Of a stretch of 64,000 nucleotides of DNA, positions 15,959 through 23,913 are shown piece after piece. Position 1 is the first letter of the stretch; the number at the start of each line of letters is the position of its first letter. The notes beneath the pieces are model-generated. The model saw only the letters and a program-made list of their open reading frames with translations. It searched no databases and was not told the origin of the DNA. The stretch spans positions 124,001-188,000 of the forward strand of contig NZ_RPDJ01000027.1 in the NCBI RefSeq assembly GCF_004023625.1. Direction: 5' to 3'. The DNA is from Streptomyces cavernae. Lineage in GTDB: Bacteria; Actinomycetota; Actinomycetes; Streptomycetales; Streptomycetaceae. The position numbers and the translations under genes are program-made.

Positions 15959-16936
15959 TCAGAACAGCGCCCGCGCCAGAGCTCTGCGTGCCTGCGTCAC
16001 CCTCAGGTCGTCGGCGCCGACCACGTCGAACAGCTCAAGCAGCCTTACCCGTACGGCATCCCGGTCATCCCCGGTGGTGCGCCGCACCGTGTCGACAAGG
16101 CGGCCGAAGGCGTCCTCGACATGTCCTCCGACCAGATCCAGGTCGGCCGCCGCGATCTGCGCCTGCGCGTCGCCCGGCTTCTCGGCGGCCTCCTTGCGCA
16201 CCTGCTGCGGGTCCATGTCCTGCACCCGGCGCAGCAACTCGGCCTGTGCGAGGCCGAGTTGGGCCTCGGTGTTGCCCGGGTCGTCGGTCAGCACGTTCTT
16301 GTAGGCCTGGATGGCACCGCCCAAGTCGCCCGCGTCCAGGGCCTCGACGGCCGCCTCGAGGAGCGCGTCGTAAGGACCGGCGGGAACCTGGGGCGCAGGG
16401 GCCTCGCCCGCACCCGGTTCGGCGTCCGGGTCGACCGTCAGGCCCGTCAGACCGAAGCGCTGCTCGGCGACCTGCACCAACTGGTCCAGGGTGGCGCGGA
16501 TCTGCGCCTCCGGGGCGGCACCCTGGAAGAGGGGCAGCGCCTGCCCGGCGACGACGGCGAACACGGCCGGGATCCCCTGGACGCCGAACTGCTGCATCAG
16601 CATCTGGTTGGCGTCGACGTCGATCTTGGCGAGGACGAACTTGCCGTTGTACTCGACGGCGAGCCGCTCCAGAATCGGGCTCAGCTGCTTGCAGGGCTGG
16701 CACCACTCGGCCCAGAAGTCGATGACCACCGGGACCTCGGTGGACCGCTGCAGGACCTCTCGTTCAAAACCCGCCTCGTCGACATCGATGACCAGGCTCG
16801 ACGGGGACACGGCCCCGCCTCCGCCCTGCCGTGCCGCTTCGGCGCGCGCCTGCTCCGCCTTTGCCTTGGCCTCCTGGGCCGCCTTCACCGCGGCGAGGTC
16901 GACGACTCCGCTCATGGACATGTTCCGTGGCTGCAT
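15959..16936 (-). CDS. Thioredoxin-domain and TPR co-chaperone (YbbN/CnoX-like)
   Basis: 325 residues. An Ala/Lys-rich N-terminal stretch is followed by a thioredoxin fold (about 50-160) with active-site motif WCQPC in 'DFWAEWCQPCKQLSP' and the cis-Pro region 'GIPAVFAVV'. The C-terminal ~130 residues are TPR-like helices (ALDAGDLGGAIQAYKNVL; EAQLGLAQAELLRRV). The CxxC is intact, unlike E. coli CnoX, so it may be redox active. ATG 16936 has GGAGGATG upstream. Divergent from a TetR gene. Confidence 0.85.
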   Translation of the reverse strand: MQPRNMSMSGVVDLAAVKAAQEAKAKAEQARAEAARQGGGGAVSPSSLVIDVDEAGFEREVLQRSTEVPVVIDFWAEWCQPCKQLSPILERLAVEYNGKFVLAKIDVDANQMLMQQFGVQGIPAVFAVVAGQALPLFQGAAPEAQIRATLDQLVQVAEQRFGLTGLTVDPDAEPGAGEAPAPQVPAGPYDALLEAAVEALDAGDLGGAIQAYKNVLTDDPGNTEAQLGLAQAELLRRVQDMDPQQVRKEAAEKPGDAQAQIAAADLDLVGGHVEDAFGRLVDTVRRTTGDDRDAVRVRLLELFDVVGADDLRVTQARRALARALF

Positions 16937-16980
16937 GAGTACATCCTCCCCCTTCCTCGCGCACCTGTGAAAAGCGCTGT

Positions 16981-17009
16981 GAAAGCGGGAGTCGCCCGGC
17001 CCCGCTTTC
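16981..17009. promoter_or_regulatory. Inverted repeat in the divergent thioredoxin/TetR region
   Basis: GAAAGCGGG (16981-16989) pairs with CCCGCTTTC (17001-17009). Just left, CTGTGAAA occurs twice (near 16964 and 16977) as a direct repeat. Possible TetR operator or leader hairpin. Confidence 0.35.
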
Positions 17010-17135
17010 GATACGACCCGTAGCGTAACTGGCTCCCGACGGTACGGGGAACAGGGCCTCGGTGATCTTCCTCACCGGCCTCGGCGGGCGTTCCGCAGGG
17101 GCGAACACGAGCCATGGCCGGATAGGGTCACCGGC

Positions 17136-17753
17136 ATGCAGAGCCGCACGCCCGCCGCCCGCACCGGACGGCCGCGCAGTGCCGCCGCGGACGCCGCGAT
17201 CCTTGCGGCGACCCGTGCGGCACTGGTCGAACTGGGCTGGTCCAAGTTGACGTTGGGGGACGTGGCGACCCGCGCCGGAGTCGCCAAGACGACGCTCTAC
17301 CGGCGCTGGGCGGGCAAGAACGAACTCGTCGTGGACGCGGTGGCGGTCCTCTTCGACGAGCTTCGGCTGCCCGACAGCGGCAGCCTCGCCGACGACATCG
17401 AGGGCGTGGTGCTCCAGTTCGCGACGATCCTGGCGCGCCCGGAGGCGAGGAGCGGGCTGATGGCCGTGGTGGCCGAGTCCACGCGCGACGACGCGCTGCG
17501 TGAGCGCATCCGCGTCTCGATCGTGGACCGCCAGAAGCGCCTGGTCCTGGAGGGCCGCTCCCGCGCCCAGGCCCGCGGCGAACTCCCCCAGGAGTCGGAC
17601 CCCTCCTCGGCGTCCCGCACCGCGGACCTGATCTTCGACGTGGTGGCGGGGGCGGTGGTCCATCGCACGCTGGTGAGCGGGGAGGCGGTGGACACGGAGT
17701 GGGCTCGCCGCCTTGCGCGGGTGCTGCTGTCCGGGCTGGGGAGCACTGTCTGA
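17136..17753 (+). CDS. TetR-family transcriptional regulator
   Basis: 205 residues. The N-terminal helix-turn-helix is clear: 'LTLGDVATRAGVAKTTLYRRWAGKNELV'. The 'TTLYRRWAGK' form belongs to the subgroup with a C-terminal TetR_C domain (here about 80-200). TAGGGT at 17123-17128 ends seven bases before the ATG and no Shine-Dalgarno is present, so a leaderless message is likely. Divergent from the thioredoxin-TPR gene; ligand and targets unknown. Confidence 0.85.
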   Translation: MQSRTPAARTGRPRSAAADAAILAATRAALVELGWSKLTLGDVATRAGVAKTTLYRRWAGKNELVVDAVAVLFDELRLPDSGSLADDIEGVVLQFATILARPEARSGLMAVVAESTRDDALRERIRVSIVDRQKRLVLEGRSRAQARGELPQESDPSSASRTADLIFDVVAGAVVHRTLVSGEAVDTEWARRLARVLLSGLGSTV

Positions 17754-17760
17754 GGGGTTT

Positions 17761-17792
17761 CCCGGATCCGGGGCGGAGGCCCCGGATCCGGG
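17761..17792. terminator. Bidirectional terminator between TetR and icmA genes
   Basis: A perfect 14-bp stem (17761-17774 with 17779-17792) containing CCGGATCCGG in each arm closes loop GGAG. It is followed to 17880 by a purine-rich GA tract with repeated GGCGGAGAG. Confidence 0.8.
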
Positions 17793-17903
17793 ACGGGTAG
17801 GGGCGGAGGGACAAGAGGGCCGAGAGGACAGGGCGGAGAGGGCAGAGCGGGCGGAGAGCGCGAGAGGGCGGAGAGAACCGGTTCGGCGAACCCCACGGCC
17901 GCC

Positions 17904-19604
17904 TCAGAACCCCGGCGGCTCCGTGTACACCCCCCACTCCTCCCGGAGGACGTCGCAGATCTCCCCCAGCGTCGCCTCCGCGCGCACCGCGTCCAGCATG
18001 GGCTCGATCATGTTGGCCCCGGACCGGGCGGCCGTCAGCATGGCGTCCAGGGAAGCGCGGACCCGGGCGTCGTCCCGCGCGGCCTTGCGGGCCGCCAGCA
18101 CCCGCACCTGCTCCCGCTCCACCTCATGACTCACCCGGAGGATCTCCAGATCCCCGGTGACGGAGCCGGTGTGGACGTTGACGCCCACCACCTTCTTGTC
18201 ACCCTTCTCCAGGGCCCGCTGGTACTGGAACGCCGACTCGGCGATCTCCCCGGTGAACCAGCCGTCCTCGATGCCCCGCAGGATCCCGGACGTGATCGGG
18301 CCGATCGGGTGCTGCCCGTCGGGGTGCGCCCTGAGGCCCCGCTCCTTGATCCGGTCGAAGATCTTCTCCGCGTCGGCCTCGATGCGGTCCGTGAGCTGCT
18401 CCACGTACCAGGAACCGCCCAGCGGGTCCGCCACATTGGCGACGCCGGTCTCCTCCATGAGGACCTGCTGCGTGCGCAGCGCGATCTCCGCGGCCTGCTC
18501 GGAGGGCAGTGCCAGCGTCTCGTCCAGGGCGTTGGTGTGCAGGGAGTTGGTGCCGCCGAGCACCGCCGCGAGCGCCTCCACCGCCGTGCGTACCACGTTG
18601 TTGTACGGCTGCTGCGCGGTCAGCGAGACCCCTGCCGTCTGGGTGTGGAAGCGCAGCCACTGGGCCTTCTCCGACGTCGCGCCGTACACGTCCCGCATCC
18701 AGCGCGCCCAGATGCGGCGGGCCGCGCGGAACTTGGCGATCTCCTCGAAGAAATCGACGTGCGCGTCGAAGAAGAACGACAGACCGGGGGCGAAGACGTC
18801 CACGTCCAGGCCCCGGGACAGGCCCAGTTCCACGTACCCGAACCCGTCCGCCAGCGTGTAGGCGAGCTCCTGCGCGGCCGTCGCCCCGGCCTCCCGGATG
18901 TGGTAGCCGGAGACCGACAGCGGCTTGTAGGCGGGGATGCCGGCCGCGCAGTGCTCCATCAGGTCGCCGATCAGGCGCAGATGGGGCTCGGGCTGGAAGA
19001 GCCACTCCTTCTGCGCGATGTACTCCTTGAAGATGTCCGTCTGCAGCGTGCCGTTGAGGACGGAGGGGTCCACGCCCGACCGTTCGGCCGCCACCAGGTA
19101 CATGCAGAAGACCGGAACGGCCGGTCCGCTGATGGTCATGGACGTCGTGACGTCACCCAGCGGGATGTCCTTGAACAGGACCTCCATGTCCGCCGCCGAG
19201 TCGATCGCCACCCCGCAGTGCCCCACCTCGCCGAGCGAGCGCGGGTCGTCGGAGTCACGGCCCATGAGCGTCGGCATGTCGAAGGCGACGCTCAGGCCTC
19301 CGCCGCCGGCGGCCAGGATCATCTTGTAGCGCTCGTTGGTCTGCTCTGCGTTGCCGAAGCCGGCGAACTGCCGGATGGTCCACGTCCGTCCCCGGTAGCC
19401 GGTGGCGTACAGCCCTCTGGTGAAGGGGTACTCCCCCGGCCAGCCGATGCGCTCGAAGCCCTCGTAGGTGTCCCCGGCCCGCGGACCGTACACCGGCTCC
19501 ACGGCGTCGCCGGAGAGCGTGGTGAAGTCCGCGTCGCGCTTGCGCGAAGCGTCGTAGCGGGCCTGCCAGCGACGGCGGCCCTCCTGGATGGCGTCAGCGT
19601 CCAT
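17904..19604 (-). CDS. icmA: Isobutyryl-CoA mutase large subunit
   Basis: 566 residues, the size of the Streptomyces IcmA subunit. It interconverts isobutyryl-CoA and n-butyryl-CoA with adenosylcobalamin, linking valine breakdown to butyrate units for fatty acid and polyketide synthesis. The specificity residues that separate this enzyme from methylmalonyl-CoA mutase are both present: Phe80 in 'TIRQF' and Gln198 in 'KEYIAQ'. The B12-binding domain is absent, as expected, since the small subunit IcmB is separate; no icmB lies in this window. ATG 19604 follows a 22-bp palindrome. The open frame extends upstream but without homology. Confidence 0.95.
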   Translation of the reverse strand: MDADAIQEGRRRWQARYDASRKRDADFTTLSGDAVEPVYGPRAGDTYEGFERIGWPGEYPFTRGLYATGYRGRTWTIRQFAGFGNAEQTNERYKMILAAGGGGLSVAFDMPTLMGRDSDDPRSLGEVGHCGVAIDSAADMEVLFKDIPLGDVTTSMTISGPAVPVFCMYLVAAERSGVDPSVLNGTLQTDIFKEYIAQKEWLFQPEPHLRLIGDLMEHCAAGIPAYKPLSVSGYHIREAGATAAQELAYTLADGFGYVELGLSRGLDVDVFAPGLSFFFDAHVDFFEEIAKFRAARRIWARWMRDVYGATSEKAQWLRFHTQTAGVSLTAQQPYNNVVRTAVEALAAVLGGTNSLHTNALDETLALPSEQAAEIALRTQQVLMEETGVANVADPLGGSWYVEQLTDRIEADAEKIFDRIKERGLRAHPDGQHPIGPITSGILRGIEDGWFTGEIAESAFQYQRALEKGDKKVVGVNVHTGSVTGDLEILRVSHEVEREQVRVLAARKAARDDARVRASLDAMLTAARSGANMIEPMLDAVRAEATLGEICDVLREEWGVYTEPPGF

Positions 19605-19613
19605 ACCATCGAA

Positions 19614-19635
19614 TTTACTAGGACGTCCAAGTAAA
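19614..19635. promoter_or_regulatory. 22-bp operator-like palindrome upstream of icmA
   Basis: The sequence is TTTACT, A, GGACGTCC, A, AGTAAA; 20 of 22 positions are symmetric. It ends ten bases before the icmA ATG and would block transcription or early elongation if bound. The form suits a TetR-family dimer. The regulator is not identified; candidates are the nearby TetR (17136) and MarR (20626) proteins. Confidence 0.7.
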
Positions 19636-19708
19636 TGTCGACGCGAGACCGCCGCACGTTCGCGTGCGGCGGTGGTGTTTCCCGTCCGGGGGTGCTGCCG
19701 CGCCGGTG

Positions 19709-20047
19709 TCAGGCCTTGGCCACGGCGGGAGCGTCGTCGGCCACCTTGGCCTCGAGCTCCCGGCTGATCCTGCGCTCCACGATGAAGGCGGCGGTCGGGA
19801 TGGTCCCGGCCAGGAGCACCCACAGCTGCTTGCCGACCGGCCACTTCGCCTTGGAGCCGAGGTCGAACGCGAAGACCAGGTAGAGCACGTACAGCCAGCC
19901 GTGCGCGATGCCCACGATCCGGGTGAAGTCGGCGGCACCGTTGATGTCGAGGATGTACTTGGCGATGACGCCGAGGGTGAGGAGGACCAGGAGCACGCCG
20001 GTGACGTAGGCCATCACGCGGTAGCGGGTCAGCACGCTCTTTTTCAT
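19709..20047 (-). CDS. DUF3817 integral membrane protein
   Basis: 112 residues with three hydrophobic segments ('MAYVTGVLLVLLTLGVIAKY', 'IVGIAHGWLYVLYLVFAFDL', 'LWVLLAGTIPTAAFIVE'). The HGWLYVLY motif and the end 'VERRISRELE' are typical of this small actinobacterial family of unknown function. A paralogue lies at 25137. Downstream of a MarR gene on the same strand, 69 bases apart. Confidence 0.85.
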   Translation of the reverse strand: MKKSVLTRYRVMAYVTGVLLVLLTLGVIAKYILDINGAADFTRIVGIAHGWLYVLYLVFAFDLGSKAKWPVGKQLWVLLAGTIPTAAFIVERRISRELEAKVADDAPAVAKA

Positions 20048-20116
20048 GGGTCCGAGCGTAACCGCCGGATTCCCGCTCCCTTCGGGCGACCCCGGACGGC
20101 CTACCGCTCCGCCCGC

Positions 20117-20626
20117 CTACTCCTCCACGAAGTCCCGCGCCGCGATCCGCAGCGGCCGCAGCATCGCGAAGATCTCCGCGCATTCCTCCGCGTCGTACAC
20201 ACCGAGCCCGAAGTCCATCGCCATCAGGTCACGGGTGGCGGCGTCCACCACCTCGCGGCCCTTCTCGGTGATGGTGGCGAGCGTGCCGCGTCCGTCGTTG
20301 GGGTTGGGACGCTTGGCGACCAGACCCGACTTGACCAGGCGGTCCACGGTGTTGGTCACCGACGTCGGGTGGACCATCAAACGCTCGCCGATCTTCGACA
20401 TGGGCAGCTCGCCTGCCTTGGAGAAGGTGAGCAGCACCAGCGCCTCGTAACGCGCGAAGGTCAGGCCGTACGGCTTGACGACCGCGTCGACCTCCGCCAG
20501 GAGGATCTGTTGCGCGCGCATGATCGAGGTGATGGCGACCATGGACGGCACGGACCCCCAGCGCTGCTTCCACAGTTCGTCGGCGCGGGCGATGGGATCG
20601 AAGGCAAGACTGAGCGGCTTCGGCAC
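20117..20626 (-). CDS. MarR-family transcriptional regulator
   Basis: 169 residues. Winged helix-turn-helix with 'PMSKIGERLMVHPTSVTNTVDRLVKSGLV' and the wing 'NPNDGRGTLATITEKG'. GTG start at 20626 with a GAGG site. The MFS gene ends nine bases upstream on the same strand, so the two are probably co-transcribed and the regulator may control the transporter. The ligand is unknown. Confidence 0.85.
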   Translation of the reverse strand: MPKPLSLAFDPIARADELWKQRWGSVPSMVAITSIMRAQQILLAEVDAVVKPYGLTFARYEALVLLTFSKAGELPMSKIGERLMVHPTSVTNTVDRLVKSGLVAKRPNPNDGRGTLATITEKGREVVDAATRDLMAMDFGLGVYDAEECAEIFAMLRPLRIAARDFVEE

Positions 20627-20635
20627 GCCTCGACC

Positions 20636-21817
20636 TTACCGGCCGGTCACATGGTGGTCAGCCCCGTCTCGCTGTTCGATCACGCGAGCCTTTTCGGACA
20701 GCGGGCGCATGGCTTCGGACAGCAGGCGCAGGGCCTCGCGCTGCGTGCGCCGCGCACGCAGCGCGAGCAGGACGCAGCACACCGTGCCGACGGCTCCCGC
20801 GCCCACCACGGTCTCGGTGACCCCGGCGAACTCCGCCACGACCCCCGCGAGGGCCATGCCCACCCCCTGGAAGGTCATCAGTCCGGCCGTGTTGAGCGTC
20901 ATCGCCCGTCCGCGCAGTTCCTCGGGAACGGCCCGCACGAACCACTGGTCGAGCCCCAGTGTGTAGGCGGCCCCGGCCCCGGAGAGCGCCAGCAGGAGCA
21001 GCGTCCAGCCGAGGCCGGGGCGCAGGGCGTAACCGAGGTACGGCAGCAGGGTCAGACAGACGAGCGGGAGGGCGACGCGGCCGCGGGTCGCGGGCCGCAG
21101 CAGGGAGCCCGCGCACAGTTCACCCGCGATGGCCCCGACGGGCAGCGCGCACATCAGCAGGCCGAGCCCGGCCGGCCCGGTGCCGAGTTCGTCGGCGTAG
21201 GGGGCGGCGAGGGCCTCGGGGACGACGGAGAACATGGGCGGCACCCAGAACAGCAGGAGCAGCACCCGCGTCCTGCGGTCGCCCAGCACCTGCCGGGCGC
21301 CCCGCAGCGAGTCCGCGACGAGGGTGCCGCCCGCGCCGGCCCGGGCGGGCCGGCGGCGGGTGCCGAACCGCAGCAGCGCCGCCGAGGCCAGGAAGGTTCC
21401 CACGGTGACGAGCAGCGCGTGGCGCGGCGACACCACGGTGAGCAGCACCCCGCCGCAGGCGTAGCCGACGAGGAGCGCGCTCTGCGAGACGATCCGCAGG
21501 AGGGACCGGCCGAGCACGAACAGGTCCCCCTCGCCGAGGACGTCCGCGAGGGTCGCCGTGCGCGTGCCCTGGAACACGGGCGAGACCACCGCGACCGCGC
21601 ACCGCAGGGCGAGCAGTGCGGCGACGGGCACGCCGGGCAGCGCCATCGGTGCCACGCACAGGGCGCACAGCAGGTCACAGACCACGAGGACCCGCCGCGC
21701 CGGAAAGCGGTCGGCCACGCCCGCGAGCAGGGTCCCGCCGATCAGGTAAGGCAGGAAACCCAGCGCGAACGCGAGCGCGCTCAGCAGCGGCGAACCGGTC
21801 AGGTCGTAGACGAGCAC
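20636..21817 (-). CDS. MFS transporter (EntS-like), N-terminus damaged
   Basis: 393 residues from the first in-frame start, GTG 21817. About 11 hydrophobic segments; 'LAGVADRFPARRVLVVCDLL' is the loop 2-3 signature of macrolide/siderophore-type exporters. Homology continues upstream in frame ('YTALFRVPEFRHVFAAHALS', then LLGVVVSEIALAV) to about 21936, but that stretch has no ATG, GTG, TTG or CTG before a stop near 22106. So the first membrane helix is only half covered by an ordinary start. The true start seems to be missing; see the finding at 21930. Confidence 0.7.
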   Translation of the reverse strand: MLVYDLTGSPLLSALAFALGFLPYLIGGTLLAGVADRFPARRVLVVCDLLCALCVAPMALPGVPVAALLALRCAVAVVSPVFQGTRTATLADVLGEGDLFVLGRSLLRIVSQSALLVGYACGGVLLTVVSPRHALLVTVGTFLASAALLRFGTRRRPARAGAGGTLVADSLRGARQVLGDRRTRVLLLLFWVPPMFSVVPEALAAPYADELGTGPAGLGLLMCALPVGAIAGELCAGSLLRPATRGRVALPLVCLTLLPYLGYALRPGLGWTLLLLALSGAGAAYTLGLDQWFVRAVPEELRGRAMTLNTAGLMTFQGVGMALAGVVAEFAGVTETVVGAGAVGTVCCVLLALRARRTQREALRLLSEAMRPLSEKARVIEQRDGADHHVTGR

Positions 21818-21966
21818 CGCGAGGGCGATCTCGCTGACGACGACGCCGAGGAGGGAGAGGGCGTGGGCCGCGAAGACGTGGCGGAACTCGGGGACTCGGA
21901 AGAGGGCGGTGTAGCCGGGCGGCCGGGGCGTTCCGGTCGAGGGGGTGCGTCTTCTCCTGGCCGGAC

Positions 21967-22308
21967 GTGGTGAGCGGGTTCGAGCCCCCGTGGCAGCCGA
22001 CGCTGGTGTATCCGGCGCGGGGCATCGGCGGACTGTGGAGCGGGCCGGGGGACCGTACGCCGGAGGCGCTCGTACGGCTCCTCGGGCGCGGCCGCGCCGC
22101 CGTCCTCACGGCCCTGGACGAGCCGGCGTCGACGACGGCACTGTCCCACCGCCTCTCCCTGGCCCAGTCATCGGTCTCCCACCACCTGGCGGCCCTCCAC
22201 GACGCGGGGCTGCTCACCCGCCGCCGGTACGGGCACCAGGTCCTGTACGAGCGGACACCGCTGGGCATCGCGCTCGCGTCGGGCGGCGACGCCCTAAGTC
22301 CCGGCTGA
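21967..22308 (+). CDS. ArsR-type winged-helix regulator, C-terminal remnant
   Basis: 113 residues from GTG 21967 (a second GTG follows). Contains an ArsR-like helix-turn-helix: 'STTALSHRLSLAQSSVSHHLAALHDAGLL', then wing 'RRRYGHQVLYERT'. The lead-in 'PPWQPTLVYPARGIGGLW' is, in full-length relatives of about 320 residues, the middle of the protein, so the N-terminal half is missing. In-frame homology (VFSWPDVVSGFEPP) runs upstream of the chosen start without a start codon. May still fold as a minimal DNA-binding domain. Confidence 0.6.
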   Translation: MVSGFEPPWQPTLVYPARGIGGLWSGPGDRTPEALVRLLGRGRAAVLTALDEPASTTALSHRLSLAQSSVSHHLAALHDAGLLTRRRYGHQVLYERTPLGIALASGGDALSPG

Positions 22309-22372
22309 CATCGCCCGAGTCGCGACCGACGCGTCCGTCCTGCTGCCCTGCCCCACCCTCCCCGGGCAGGGA

Positions 22373-22388
22373 TTGAGCGATCGCTCAA
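22373..22388. promoter_or_regulatory. TetR operator 1, 16-bp perfect palindrome
   Basis: TTGAGCGATCGCTCAA is fully symmetric. It shares its half site with operator 2, 41 bases downstream, and precedes the SRPBCC/DUF4166/TetR operon; the TetR gene is the third gene, so autoregulation is the simple reading. Confidence 0.75.
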
Positions 22389-22413
22389 AACCGGGTAACT
22401 TCCTTCCCAGCGA

Positions 22414-22431
22414 TTTGAGCAGTCGCTCAAA
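22414..22431. promoter_or_regulatory. TetR operator 2, TTTGAGC-N4-GCTCAAA
   Basis: Perfect 7-bp arms with spacer AGTC. It ends 13 bases before the GTG of the SRPBCC gene and just before its GGGAGG ribosome site. With operator 1 it brackets the likely promoter. Confidence 0.75.
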
Positions 22432-22444
22432 ACGGGAGGTCACG

Positions 22445-23236
22445 GTGAAGTCGAGGAGTCCGACGAGCGTGTATGTGGAGACCCGGATCAGGGGCACCGG
22501 CCTGGAGGAGCTGTGGGCCCGCACCCAGGAGCCGGCCCAGCACCAGCGCTGGGACGTGCGGTTCACCGAGATCGACCACCTCCCGCGCGCGGAGGGCGAA
22601 CCCGCGGGCGCGGAGGGCGAACCGCGGAAGTTCAGGTACGCCACCCGCGTGCTGCCGTTCCTGACGGTCGCCGGTACGGGGGTCTCGGCGGGCGAGCGGG
22701 AGAGACCGGACGGCACCCGCACCTCGGCCCTGCGCTTCACATCCCCGCACCCCCTGTCGCTGCTCGCCGAGGGCAGCGGCTACTGGCGCTACGTGCCGGA
22801 CGGCGACGGGGTCCGCTTCCTCACCGGGTACGACTACCGCCCGCGCTGGGGCCGCTGCGGCGTGGTCGCCGACCGGCTGCTCTTCCGTCCGCTGATGGGC
22901 TGGGCCACGGCCTGGTCCTTCGACCGGCTGCGGATCTGGCTGGAACACGGGATCACTCCGGAGCGCGCGCGGCTCAACTGGCTCGTGGAGCTGCTGATGC
23001 GGGGCGCGGTGATCGCCGTGGCCTGCTCCGGTGTGGTCTGGGTGGGGCACCTCCCCGCCGCGGGCCCGTCGGCCTCGTTCCTCTCCTACTGGATGCCGGT
23101 GCTCACGGTGCTCACGGTGCTGGTGGCCCTGCTGGCCCCGCCGCGGTCCGGCACACCCGCCGCGCGCCGCTGCCGGCGCACGACCCCGTCCCGCGCACGG
23201 GCCCCGCGCGTTCTCCGCACCTTGGAGCAGTCATGA
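22445..23236 (+). CDS. SRPBCC-fold membrane-associated protein
   Basis: 263 residues from GTG 22445 with GGGAGG upstream. Residues 1 to about 175 resemble a START/SRPBCC cyclase-like fold ('SVYVETRIRGTGLEELWART', 'QRWDVRFTEI'), followed by two hydrophobic segments near 185-240. A basic tail ends the protein. It begins a three-gene operon with ATGA overlap to the DUF4166 gene. Ligand unknown. Confidence 0.75.
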   Translation: MKSRSPTSVYVETRIRGTGLEELWARTQEPAQHQRWDVRFTEIDHLPRAEGEPAGAEGEPRKFRYATRVLPFLTVAGTGVSAGERERPDGTRTSALRFTSPHPLSLLAEGSGYWRYVPDGDGVRFLTGYDYRPRWGRCGVVADRLLFRPLMGWATAWSFDRLRIWLEHGITPERARLNWLVELLMRGAVIAVACSGVVWVGHLPAAGPSASFLSYWMPVLTVLTVLVALLAPPRSGTPAARRCRRTTPSRARAPRVLRTLEQS

Positions 23237-23913
23237 CATCGATCTTCCGGACGGCCATGGGGCGGGACTTCGGGCGTCTGCACCCCGAGCTGCGGCGCAG
23301 GTTCTCCGTCGGCCTGGCGAGCGGGGAGGCGTGCACCGGCCGCGGTGTGATGGACCGTGTGTGGCACGGCCGTGGTTTCGTGAGGCCGTTCCTGGCGCTC
23401 GGCGCGACACGCCACATCCTTCTCCCACGTGCCGGCCGTGACATCCCCTTCACCATCGAGAACGTGCCGTACGAGGACTCGTACGGCCGTGAGACGGTGA
23501 GCTTCGTGCGCACCTTCGACTTCCCCGGCCGCTCGTACCGGTTCGATGCCCAGATGGTGCTCGATCCGCGGGGCGACCGCGTCCTCGACTACCTGGGCAC
23601 CCACCAGCACCTCGCCAGCGATCTTCACTTCCGGGCGGAACCCGACGGCTCGTTGCTCATCCGTTCCGGTGAACACCGGTTCCGGGAGGGGCCCGTGGAC
23701 GTCCGGGTGCCGGAGCTGGTGGGCGGTGAGGCGGAGGTGCGGGAGTCCTTCGACGACGCGCACGGCTGCTTCCGGGTACGGGTGCGGGTGGTGAACCGGC
23801 GCTTCGGGCCGCTCTTCGGGTACGAGGGGTCGTTCACGGCCTCGTACGAGGACGCGCGGGAGCGCGGCGTGCGAGCCGGTCTGCGCCCGGTCCGCGAAGA
23901 GGCACGCGCATGA
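23233..23913 (+). CDS. DUF4166 domain protein
   Basis: 226 residues. The whole length matches the DUF4166 pattern: 'AMGRDFGRLHPELRRRF', 'GRGVMDRVWHGRG', 'RDIPFTIENVPYEDSYGRE' and 'LGTHQHLASDLHF'. Start overlaps the previous stop (ATGA) and its stop overlaps the TetR start (ATGA), so the three are translationally coupled. DUF4166 is often found with saccharopine-dehydrogenase-like or SRPBCC proteins; function unknown. Confidence 0.85.
   Translation: MTSIFRTAMGRDFGRLHPELRRRFSVGLASGEACTGRGVMDRVWHGRGFVRPFLALGATRHILLPRAGRDIPFTIENVPYEDSYGRETVSFVRTFDFPGRSYRFDAQMVLDPRGDRVLDYLGTHQHLASDLHFRAEPDGSLLIRSGEHRFREGPVDVRVPELVGGEAEVRESFDDAHGCFRVRVRVVNRRFGPLFGYEGSFTASYEDARERGVRAGLRPVREEARA

Noticed and set aside
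14598..16304. 568-codon plus-strand frame across the DUF6230 gene and thioredoxin-TPR gene
   Set aside because: It overlaps real genes on the other strand and crosses an AT-rich promoter region; no domain is visible.
17904..19604. Methylmalonyl-CoA mutase
   Set aside because: Phe80 and Gln198 and the lack of a B12-binding domain indicate the isobutyryl-CoA mutase large subunit.
19664..21973. 769-codon plus-strand frame opposite the DUF3817, MarR and MFS genes
   Set aside because: Crosses three real genes antisense, with no recognisable domain.
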